From Microcaldota archaeon (lineage in GTDB: Archaea > Micrarchaeota > Micrarchaeia > Norongarragalinales > Norongarragalinaceae), in assembly GCA_016207165.1 (NCBI GenBank), contig JACQQD010000001.1, positions 62,001-126,000 on the forward strand: DNA of 64,000 nt, given 5' to 3'. The translations under genes and the position numbers were made by a program. Of the stretch, positions 57,310-64,000 are shown piece by piece. Each line of letters begins with the position of its first letter. Within the stretch, counting starts at the first letter, position 1. The notes beneath the pieces are model-generated. The model did not search any database and had not been told where the DNA came from. It was given only the letters and a program-made list of their open reading frames with translations.

Positions 57310-59217
57310 ATGAGCCTGGACGTCAGCCAATTGCCCGTCATTGCGTTGGGCGTCATTACGTTAGTCGCTCTTCTGGTCGGCGTCTTGTTCACGCGCCTGG
57401 GCTTGTCATCGTCGTTGGGCTACATTTTCTCCGGCATTTTTTTGGGGCCCATGGCCTTGGGCTTCATGGTGCCGGGCGAGCCCATCACGCTTTTGTTTGG
57501 CGAGATCGGCGTTTTGATGCTCTTGTTTTACTTGGGCTTGGAGTTGAGCATCGAGAAATTCAAGAAGAACGGCGTGGTGGCGCTGATTTTGGCGTCCGTG
57601 GAAATGGCGACGGCGTTTGTGGCGGGCTTTGCGGTCGCCAAGTTCTTCGGTTTCGGGGATGTGGAGGCCATCGTGGTCGGTTCGCTTTTGCCGGCCACGT
57701 CCACCGTGATCGCGCTGAAATTCATGCTGGAGAAAAAGATTTTGGACCGCTTCGAATCGCAGATTGCCGTGAGCGCCTTGATCATTGAGGACTTCTTCGC
57801 GATTTTGGTCCTGGTTCTTCTGACCAGTTTTTCGGCGGCCACGTCGTTTAACTTCCTGGTTTTAAACGGCTTGTTTTTCGTGGTGGCCATGTTCGTCGTG
57901 GTGCGGCGCTTCTCCCCGTTGGCGTTATCCTACTTGGCCCAAATCGGCCACGAGGACAAGATGGCGTTGTATGCCGTGGGCGTGGGCATCGTGGTGGGCT
58001 ACTTCGGGCAGCTTTTGGGCCTCTCGCCGGCGTTGGGCGCGTATTTTGCCGGGTTTGCGCTGGCGGAGTCCAAGTACGGCGTGCGCATCAAGCGGGAACT
58101 GGGCCTGTTTCGCGAATTTTTCATCCTGTTTTTCTTCGTCTCGTTTGGCGCCACCGTGATCTTTCCGGCGTCCATCACCCTCTACGCGCTTTTGGCGTGC
58201 TTGTTGGTCGCCTACTTGGTGGCCAAGATTCTCGCGTACGGCGTTTTCGGGTCCGCCATTGGGTTGAACACGAAGTCGGCGATCACCACGGGCATGCTCA
58301 TGCTTTCCATCGGCGAGTTCTCCATCATCATTGCCGCCGCCGCGGCCCCCCTGGTGTCCAATCCCGCGGACATCACGGCGTTGGCGTTTCTGTTGACGAT
58401 CACCACTGGCTTTTTGGCGCCGGTGTGCTTTGCGCGCAGCGACCGGATCGCGGACGCGTTTCTCCGCGTCTACCCCAAACGCATCCGGAATGCGTTGTCG
58501 GTGGTGGGCCAGGAAATGCATGCCGTGGAGGCGTTCTCCAAGGCGTTTGAAAAGCCGTTCTGGCGATCGGTGCAGAACCTGTTGGCGAATTTTGTTATCG
58601 CGTTGGCCGTGGTCTACGTGGCCGCGCTTCTCAATACGTACTTCATCTTTCCGGCGTTTCCCGATCTTCCTTCTTCCGCCACCCTGGCGGTGTTGGTGTT
58701 GCCCTTCATCGTGTGGCCGATTTACCGGTCGCTGCAGGAACTGAAATTCCTCGTCGAAACCTTGGTGCGGCACCTGGTTCACCCCGTTTTGGTGGAGCGC
58801 GCATCGGAGTTGTTTGTCGGAACGTTTTTGGCGCTCTCCAGCCTCTTCGTAGCCGCGTGGCTGTACTTCCAGAAGACGCCGCCGCTGTTCATCCTGCTTC
58901 CCGGCGTCTACTTCGTTCTGGCTTTGGTGTTTCTTTCGCGGGCCGTGTGGTCGTTTTTCGACCGGTTGGAATCCGTGGCTTCTTTGGCCGGCGGCGCGGA
59001 CGCGTCCACCCGGCGTTTGGCCAACGCGTTTGACGCGGAAGGCTTGGCCTTGGACCGGTTGAATGACCTGCGGGTCGTGTCCAAGGACAAGATATCCAGC
59101 GCGCTTCGGTCCGGCAAGCCTGGCTTGGCCCGCAAGCGGTTGTCGGATTTCCAAAAAGACCGGTCCCGGTTGCTCCGACCCGCTTCTTTCCGCCGGAGCC
59201 GAAAGCCCCGCCGCTGA
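57310..59217 (+). CDS. CPA2-family monovalent cation/proton antiporter (KefB-like)
   Basis: In this 635-aa protein about 12 membrane segments fill residues 10-400, with GLSSSLGYIFSGIFLGPMALGF, LELSIEKFKKNG, SLLPATSTVIALKFML, ALIIEDFFAILVLVLL (the acidic ED pair) and ALGAYFAGFALAES, all CPA2 signatures. Two further helices near 415 and 500-545 and a basic cytoplasmic tail replace the TrkA-N domain of KefB. Role: Na+/H+ or K+/H+ exchange. Confidence 0.92.
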   Translation: MSLDVSQLPVIALGVITLVALLVGVLFTRLGLSSSLGYIFSGIFLGPMALGFMVPGEPITLLFGEIGVLMLLFYLGLELSIEKFKKNGVVALILASVEMATAFVAGFAVAKFFGFGDVEAIVVGSLLPATSTVIALKFMLEKKILDRFESQIAVSALIIEDFFAILVLVLLTSFSAATSFNFLVLNGLFFVVAMFVVVRRFSPLALSYLAQIGHEDKMALYAVGVGIVVGYFGQLLGLSPALGAYFAGFALAESKYGVRIKRELGLFREFFILFFFVSFGATVIFPASITLYALLACLLVAYLVAKILAYGVFGSAIGLNTKSAITTGMLMLSIGEFSIIIAAAAAPLVSNPADITALAFLLTITTGFLAPVCFARSDRIADAFLRVYPKRIRNALSVVGQEMHAVEAFSKAFEKPFWRSVQNLLANFVIALAVVYVAALLNTYFIFPAFPDLPSSATLAVLVLPFIVWPIYRSLQELKFLVETLVRHLVHPVLVERASELFVGTFLALSSLFVAAWLYFQKTPPLFILLPGVYFVLALVFLSRAVWSFFDRLESVASLAGGADASTRRLANAFDAEGLALDRLNDLRVVSKDKISSALRSGKPGLARKRLSDFQKDRSRLLRPASFRRSRKPRR

Positions 59218-59288
59218 CCCCCGCGTTTCCAACCCGCTTCCGGATGCCTGGCGAGTTCGTCGTTAGACGTAAAAACACTATGGGTGGT

Positions 59289-59345
59289 GGTTGACTGTTG
59301 TTTTTGATACCATATCTGGGCAATACTTATTTATAGGGGTCAACC
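59289..59345 (+). promoter_or_regulatory. nrdA promoter flanked by a 7-base inverted repeat
   Basis: GGTTGAC (59289-59295) and GTCAACC (59339-59345) form a perfect inverted repeat with 43 bases between, enclosing ATACCATATC and the TATA-like TTATTTATAG (59328-59337). Repressor binding or DNA looping at this promoter would suit NrdR control, but the sequence does not closely match a bacterial NrdR box. Confidence 0.4.
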
Positions 59346-59423
59346 GAAATGAACCGGGGCAGTCCGTTTGGGTAGCGGGTGGCCATGCCCTTTCGGGATC
59401 GTTTTCCAGGTGGTGTTTTTTTG

Positions 59424-62279
59424 ATGGAGGCTTCCAAACTTCTCATTTCCAAGCGCAACGGCGACGTAGTCGCCTTCGATTCGGCGCGCATCGAGAACGC
59501 GATTACCAAGGCCGTCATTGCCAGCTCCAGTGACGTGCCCGCGGCGCAGGTTCAAGAGCTCACGCGCGAGATTGTGGGGGAGGTCCGGGAGCGCTTCGTC
59601 GACTTTTTCCCGAACGTGGAAAACATCCAGGACATCGTGGAGAAGCACCTCGTCAAATCCGGCCTTTACGAGGTCGCCAAGTCGTACATTTTGTACCGGG
59701 CCAAGCGCCAGAAAGAGCGTGAGGAAGAACGAAGGAAAAACATCGAAAAGACGTTGTTGGGCAAGCTGACCGTCCAGAAGCGGGACGGGCGGCTGGTATT
59801 GTTTGATTTCCGCAAGTTCAAGGAGGCCGTGGCGCGTCACGCGCGGGATCTGGAGGGCGTGGACGTGGACAAGGTCTGCCACGAGGCCATCAAGAACATT
59901 TACGATGGCGTGCCCACCCAGGAAATCGAGCGGGCCTTGGTGTTGGCGTGCATTTCGTTCATCGAGAAGGACCCGGCCTACGATTACCTGTCCGCGCGCG
60001 TGTTTTTGCAGAAGCTTTACAAGGAAGTCATTGGCCTGTCGGTCACCGAAGGCGTGCTGGAGGCCGGTTACCGCGACGCGTTCGTCCGCGGGATCCGGGA
60101 CGGCGTGTCCCGGGGCCTGTTTGACCCCCGCATGGCGGAATTTGATTTGAAGAAGATGGCGCAGGGCCTTATCGTCGAGCGCGATGGCCTGTTCAAGTAC
60201 ATGGGCATCCAGACGCTGTACGACCGCTATTTTGCGAAGTGGGAAAACCAGCGGCGCGAGTTGCCTCAAGCGTTTTGGATGCGCGTGGCCATGGGTTTGG
60301 CGTTGGAAGAGGAAAACCGTGAGGAAAAGGCGTTGGGGTTCTACGAATTGCTGTCGTCCATGCGCTTCGTCTCGTCCACGCCGACGCTGTTTCACGCCGG
60401 TACCCTGCACCCCCAGCTTTCCTCGTGTTACTTGACGACGGTGGAGGATGATTTGACGCACATTTTCAAGTGCATCGGCGACAACGCCCAACTTTCAAAA
60501 TGGTCCGGGGGCTTGGGCAACGACTGGACGAACGTCCGCGCCACGGGCGCCTGGATCAAGTCCACGGGCGTGGAGAGCCAGGGCGTGGTGCCGTTTCTGA
60601 AGATCGCCAACGACGTGACGGTGGCGATCAACCGTTCCGGGAAACGCCGGGGGGCCACATGCGCGTATTTGGAGACGTGGCACTTGGACATCGAGGACTT
60701 CCTGGATTTGCGGAAGAACACCGGAGATGACCGCCGGCGCACGCACGACATGAATACGGCGAACTGGATTCCCGATCTTTTCATGCAACGCGTTTTAAGC
60801 GATGGGTCCTGGACGCTGTTCACGCCCAACGAGGTGCCGGAATTGCATCACGTGTTTGGCGACGCGTTCAAGAAGAAATACGAGGAATGCGAACTGAAAG
60901 CGCGCGAGGGAAAAATCCGTAAATTCAAGGTGGTCTCGGCGCAAAAGCTGTGGCGCCGCATGCTGTCGAGTTTGTTTGAGACGGGTCACCCGTGGGTCAC
61001 GTTCAAGGATCCCTGCAACATTCGTTCCCCTCAGGACCACGTGGGCGTCGTGCACTCGTCGAACCTCTGCACGGAAATCACGTTGAACACGTCCTCGGAG
61101 GAGACGGCCGTGTGCAACCTGGGTTCCGTCAACTTGGAGCGGCACGTGATTGACGGGCGACTGGACGAGGACCTTTTAGCGGAGACGGTCCACACGGCGA
61201 TTCGCATGCTGGACAACGTCATCGACATCAACTTTTATCCCACCACCGAGGCCAAAACGTCCAACGTGCGCCACCGGCCCATTGGTTTAGGCATCATGGG
61301 CTTTCAGGACGCCTTGTTCAAGTTGGACTTGGCGTTCGAGTCCAAGGGCGCCTTGGAGTTTTCCGGCCGCAGCATGGAGTTTGTTTCTTTCCATGCGATT
61401 TTGGCGTCGTCCCGTCTGGCCCAGGAACGGGGCCCGTATGAGTCCTACCGGGGTTCCAAGTGGGACCGAGGCCTCATGCCTTTGGACACGTTGGACCTCT
61501 TGGAAAAAGAGCGCGGCATGAGGGTGGACGTTTCGCGGCACGCTTCCATGGATTGGACGCCGGTGCGCGAGCACGTGAAGCGACACGGCATGCGCAACTC
61601 CAATACCATGGCCATTGCGCCAACGGCCACGATTTCCAACGTTTCGGGGTGTTTTCCGTCCATCGAACCGATTTACAAGAACTTGTACGTCAAGGCCAAC
61701 ATTTCCGGCGAGTTCACCGTCGTCAACGCGTACCTGGTGGAGGACCTCAAGAAACTCGGGCTTTGGGACCAGGAAATGCTGGACCAACTCAAGTACTACG
61801 ACGGCAGCGTACAAAGCCTTGCGCGCGTGCCGGACCCGCTCAAGGCCAAGTACAAGGAGGCCTTTGAAGTCGATCCGGAGTTCATGATCAAAATGGCGGC
61901 GGAACGCGGCAAGTGGATTGACCAAAGCCAGTCGCTCAACGTGTTTCTCAAGGGCACGTCCGGAAAGCAGTTGTCCGACGTGTACCTGGCGGCGTGGCGC
62001 ATGGGTTTGAAGACCACGTATTACTTGCGGACACTGGCCGCCTCGCAAATCGAGAAGTCGACTCTGGACGCGTCCAAGTTTGGCTTCACCCAGAAGCGCG
62101 AGTACGCGGAAGTGCCGGAACAACCAGACGCCAAGGCGTTCACTGTCCAAGCCGGGCCGGAGGCAGACCGTGCCGTGGTTCACGCCGTAACGCCGCCTCT
62201 GAAGTCCCTGATGCCGGCGTCGGATGCCGCACCCAAGACGTGTTCGATTCTGGACCCGGATTGCGAGGCCTGCCAGTAA
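59424..62279 (+). CDS. nrdA: Class I ribonucleotide reductase large subunit, two ATP-cones
   Basis: ATG 59424 with AGGTGGTG upstream gives 951 aa. The N terminus has two ATP-cone modules (LISKRNGDVVAFDSARIENAI and VQKRDGRLVLFDFRKFKEAV), sensors of ATP/dATP. The catalytic barrel shows LSSCYLTTVEDD, HSSNLCTEITLNTSSEE (NxCxE), CNLGSVNLERHV and APTATISNVSGCFPSIEP. The C-terminal DPDCEACQ pair is the thioredoxin-reducible cysteine relay. It reduces ribonucleoside diphosphates with the radical supplied by NrdB. Confidence 0.95.
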   Translation: MEASKLLISKRNGDVVAFDSARIENAITKAVIASSSDVPAAQVQELTREIVGEVRERFVDFFPNVENIQDIVEKHLVKSGLYEVAKSYILYRAKRQKEREEERRKNIEKTLLGKLTVQKRDGRLVLFDFRKFKEAVARHARDLEGVDVDKVCHEAIKNIYDGVPTQEIERALVLACISFIEKDPAYDYLSARVFLQKLYKEVIGLSVTEGVLEAGYRDAFVRGIRDGVSRGLFDPRMAEFDLKKMAQGLIVERDGLFKYMGIQTLYDRYFAKWENQRRELPQAFWMRVAMGLALEEENREEKALGFYELLSSMRFVSSTPTLFHAGTLHPQLSSCYLTTVEDDLTHIFKCIGDNAQLSKWSGGLGNDWTNVRATGAWIKSTGVESQGVVPFLKIANDVTVAINRSGKRRGATCAYLETWHLDIEDFLDLRKNTGDDRRRTHDMNTANWIPDLFMQRVLSDGSWTLFTPNEVPELHHVFGDAFKKKYEECELKAREGKIRKFKVVSAQKLWRRMLSSLFETGHPWVTFKDPCNIRSPQDHVGVVHSSNLCTEITLNTSSEETAVCNLGSVNLERHVIDGRLDEDLLAETVHTAIRMLDNVIDINFYPTTEAKTSNVRHRPIGLGIMGFQDALFKLDLAFESKGALEFSGRSMEFVSFHAILASSRLAQERGPYESYRGSKWDRGLMPLDTLDLLEKERGMRVDVSRHASMDWTPVREHVKRHGMRNSNTMAIAPTATISNVSGCFPSIEPIYKNLYVKANISGEFTVVNAYLVEDLKKLGLWDQEMLDQLKYYDGSVQSLARVPDPLKAKYKEAFEVDPEFMIKMAAERGKWIDQSQSLNVFLKGTSGKQLSDVYLAAWRMGLKTTYYLRTLAASQIEKSTLDASKFGFTQKREYAEVPEQPDAKAFTVQAGPEADRAVVHAVTPPLKSLMPASDAAPKTCSILDPDCEACQ

Positions 62280-62410
62280 GGTGAATTGTCATGAGCATCA
62301 TCAACAATCCCAGGACCGCGGGAGGCTCCGCCTCCCCCAGTCCCATGGTCCCCCTGACCCCTCCGACTCAAGGTGAATTGACATGAGCATCATTAACAAT
62401 CCCAAAACCG
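62278..62410 (+). repeat. 41-base direct repeat of the nrdB start, with a palindrome between
   Basis: AAGGTGAATTG...ACCG at 62278-62318 recurs at 62370-62410 with four mismatches. Both copies contain the ribosome binding site AAGGTGAATTG, the ATG and the codons for MSIINNP. Between them lies GGGAGGC-TCC-GCCTCCC (62320-62336) and a Pro-rich stretch. The first copy opens a 31-codon reading frame from ATG 62291 whose TGA overlaps the nrdB ATG (ACATGA). This looks like a small insertion with duplication of the flank. Confidence 0.75.
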
Positions 62411-63378
62411 ATCCGAACAAGATTCTGCCCATGAAGTACTTGTGGGCGCGCGAGCACTACAAAAGCGGTGTGGCGAACAACTGGGTGCCGGAGGAAGTCT
62501 CCATGCAGAAAGACGTGGAGCAGTGGAAGGATCCAAGCGTCTTGTCGGAAACGGAGCGCCGCATGATTTTGTGGAACCTCGGCTTTTTCTCGACGGCGGA
62601 GTCCCTCACGGCCAACAACATCGTTTTGGCGGTGTACAACCACGTGACGAACCCCGAATGCCGCCAGTACTTGTTGAGGCAGGCGTACGAGGAGGCCGTG
62701 CACACCGACACGTTCATTTACTGCTGTGATACGCTGGGCTTGGATCCCGAGGAAATCTACAACATGTACAAGACCATTCCGTCCATCAAGAAGAAAGACG
62801 ACTTCGTCGTTGACCTGACCAAATCGATTTTCGACCCGCACTTTACCACGGAAGGCACGCAGAACATTCAGGCTTTTTTGCGGGACTTGGTGGGTTTCTA
62901 CGTCATCATGGAGGGCATCTTCTTTTACGCGGGCTTCGCCATGATGTTGGCGCTCAAGCGGCAGAACAAGATGGTGGGCGTGGGCGAGCAGTTCGAGTAC
63001 ATCATGCGGGACGAGAGCCTGCACTTGGCGTTTGGCTGTGACTTGATCAACCAGATCAAGGCGGAATTTCCCCAGGCGTGGACGCAGGAGTTCCAGGACG
63101 AAATCGTTGACTTGGTCAAAAAATCCGTGGTCTTGGAGCAGACGTACGCCGACGACGCGTGTCCGCAAGGGCTTTTGGGCATCAATTCCAAGGAATTCAA
63201 GAAATACGTTGAGTACATTGCGGACCGGCGGCTGTTGAGACTGGACTTGCCGAAGGTCTACAACCGGGAAAACCCGTTTCCCTGGATGAGCACGGCGACC
63301 GACTTGAACAAGGAAAAGAATTTCTTCGAGACGCGGGTCACGGAGTACCAGACCGCCGGATCGCTTGAATGGGATTGA
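62383..63378 (+). CDS. nrdB: Ribonucleotide reductase small subunit with Phe at the radical-Tyr position (R2c-like)
   Basis: In this 331-aa protein metal ligands are E73, E104 and H107 (YEEAVHTDTF), E177 (IMEGIFFY), E211 and H214 (RDESLHLAFG). The Tyr that carries the radical in class Ia R2 lies four residues after the first His; here it is Phe111. Together with HTDTFIYCCDTLGLD this matches the Chlamydia-type R2c group, which uses a Mn/Fe cofactor in place of a tyrosyl radical. It works with NrdA just upstream. Confidence 0.93.
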   Translation: MSIINNPKTDPNKILPMKYLWAREHYKSGVANNWVPEEVSMQKDVEQWKDPSVLSETERRMILWNLGFFSTAESLTANNIVLAVYNHVTNPECRQYLLRQAYEEAVHTDTFIYCCDTLGLDPEEIYNMYKTIPSIKKKDDFVVDLTKSIFDPHFTTEGTQNIQAFLRDLVGFYVIMEGIFFYAGFAMMLALKRQNKMVGVGEQFEYIMRDESLHLAFGCDLINQIKAEFPQAWTQEFQDEIVDLVKKSVVLEQTYADDACPQGLLGINSKEFKKYVEYIADRRLLRLDLPKVYNRENPFPWMSTATDLNKEKNFFETRVTEYQTAGSLEWD

Positions 63379-63404
63379 CTTTTAGTTTTTTTCTTTTTTC
63401 CCAG
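63379..63404 (+). terminator. T-rich termination region after nrdB
   Basis: CTTTTAGTTTTTTTCTTTTTTCCC follows the stop, with two poly-T runs. It would end the nrd transcript before the convergent membrane-protein gene. Confidence 0.45.
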
Positions 63405-63416
63405 GCGAAAAGCACT

Positions 63417-63968
63417 CTAGCTTTTTTTCTTCTTTTTCGCAAGCGCCGGCTGCCTTTCGGTTTTGTGCGTTTTGTCGTGGGAGTCTTCGTGGAAGACGCG
63501 TCGGCCGGAGAGCTTGAGGTTGGCCCAATTCAACACCACGAACGTGACGAAGTACGACGCCATGGCGTGCACGCTGGTCCAGCCGTTGGCGTACGTCAAC
63601 AACTTGTAATCCAAGAGCAGGCCTTCAATGCCGACGCCGACCATGGCCAGCAACAGCGACGTGGACACGACGTACAAGGCGTCGGCGCGGGGCTGCATGA
63701 TGAGGTGGTAGGCCATGCCGGCCAGAATCGCGATGAAGACGACTTGGATGGGAACCGCCCACAGGAACAGGGGGCTTCCAAAGGAAGTCCAGAGCCCGGC
63801 TTGTGCGCCGAAGTTTTCGAACACGAAGTCAGCCAGCGCCAGAAACAATCCGAGGAGAATCGCTTTTTTCAGGGTTTCCGCATTGGGGCGGAGGTAGGCG
63901 ATGATTGTGGCGAGGAGGCCGACTCCCAACGCAAAAAGGTACGTCCACAACGTGATTTCGACGAGCAT
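63417..63968 (-). CDS. Multi-pass membrane protein, unknown
   Basis: In this 183-aa protein five or so hydrophobic segments are visible (WTYLFALGVGLLATIIAYL, AILLGLFLALADFVFENFG, LFLWAVPIQVVFIAILAGMAYHL, LYVVSTSLLLAMVGVGIEGLLL, SVHAMASYFVTFVVLNWA) with a basic C-terminal tail ending KKKKKS. FENFG and GIEGLLLDY resemble acidic-residue motifs of small prenyl- or carotenoid-related membrane proteins, but I cannot assign it. A TATA-like GTTTAAAA lies about 28 bases upstream at the window edge. Confidence 0.7.
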   Translation of the reverse strand: MLVEITLWTYLFALGVGLLATIIAYLRPNAETLKKAILLGLFLALADFVFENFGAQAGLWTSFGSPLFLWAVPIQVVFIAILAGMAYHLIMQPRADALYVVSTSLLLAMVGVGIEGLLLDYKLLTYANGWTSVHAMASYFVTFVVLNWANLKLSGRRVFHEDSHDKTHKTERQPALAKKKKKS

Positions 63969-64000
63969 GGAAGGCTTACGCGGACTTGGTTTTTAAACCA

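Noticed and set aside
57925-59232. 435-aa minus-strand ORF
   Set aside because: Antisense of the antiporter gene; Arg/Gln/His-rich and without motifs.

Overview
The window is archaeal chromosomal DNA. It carries PriS/PriL primase, an archaeal histone, RNA polymerase subunit K, a GAN/RecJ-like DHH nuclease, an aCPSF2-type ribonuclease, D-Tyr-tRNA deacylase of the DtdA type, NreA, a Lhr helicase, the wyosine enzyme TYW1, an archaeal-type ThrRS and a LonB-type ATPase. The two clear tRNA genes lack an encoded CCA. Many genes have a TATA-like box about 25 bases before the start codon, which suggests leaderless transcripts. I cannot fix the lineage by eye; a DPANN-type archaeon is a guess only.

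The most interesting region is about 5.0-10.9 kb, a compact ubiquitin-like conjugation locus. A leftward operon encodes an 80-aa ubiquitin-like protein ending exactly in Gly-Gly, a 163-aa unknown, a canonical E2 (HPN motif, Cys94, NPNPxxPLN), a 138-aa unknown, a 41-aa protein missing from the ORF track, a 142-aa unknown and perhaps a 96-aa protein. A divergent rightward operon encodes a Pro-rich 257-aa protein, a JAMM/Rpn11-like isopeptidase and a protein joining a helix-turn-helix-like segment to a C-terminal RING-like C4HC3 zinc domain. A separate leftward pair encodes an E1-like activating enzyme and a 127-aa unknown. E1, E2, modifier, deconjugase and a candidate E3 are therefore all present, with six or seven unassigned partners.

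Layout: 0-2.4 kb is a T-rich, nearly gene-free stretch with a ribbon-helix-helix gene and a dispersed GCCTA-type motif; 2.4-5 kb Lhr helicase; 5-10.9 kb the ubiquitin-like locus; 10.8-20 kb DtdA, a GNAT enzyme, NreA, an AAA+ ATPase, a small ORF, histone, GAN-like nuclease, VapBC and aCPSF2; 20-26.4 kb RpoK, a metallopeptidase-like protein and a six-gene PadR/ABC-transporter operon; 26.4-33.7 kb a short NFACT protein, PRC-barrel protein, TYW1, a protease-less LonB-like ATPase, tRNA-Val and a HicB gene with a HicA remnant; 33.7-42.9 kb a large secreted protein, an unusual 198-base tRNA-like gene, SDR, lipoproteins, tRNA-Gly, YbaK-type deacylase, FHA protein, tRNA-binding protein, ArsR-type regulator and inositol monophosphatase; 43-48 kb a glmS-HAD-glmU-glmM operon for UDP-GlcNAc; 48-55.3 kb ThrRS and a priL-HAD-priS operon; 55.4-63.4 kb NrdR, a PEP-utilizing mobile-domain protein, a CPA2 antiporter and class I ribonucleotide reductase nrdA-nrdB; the end is a small membrane protein.

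Functional links visible in gene order are: modifier, activation, conjugation and removal in the ubiquitin-like locus; primase subunits co-transcribed with a HAD protein; NrdR close to the RNR genes; and three to four consecutive enzymes of amino-sugar nucleotide synthesis.
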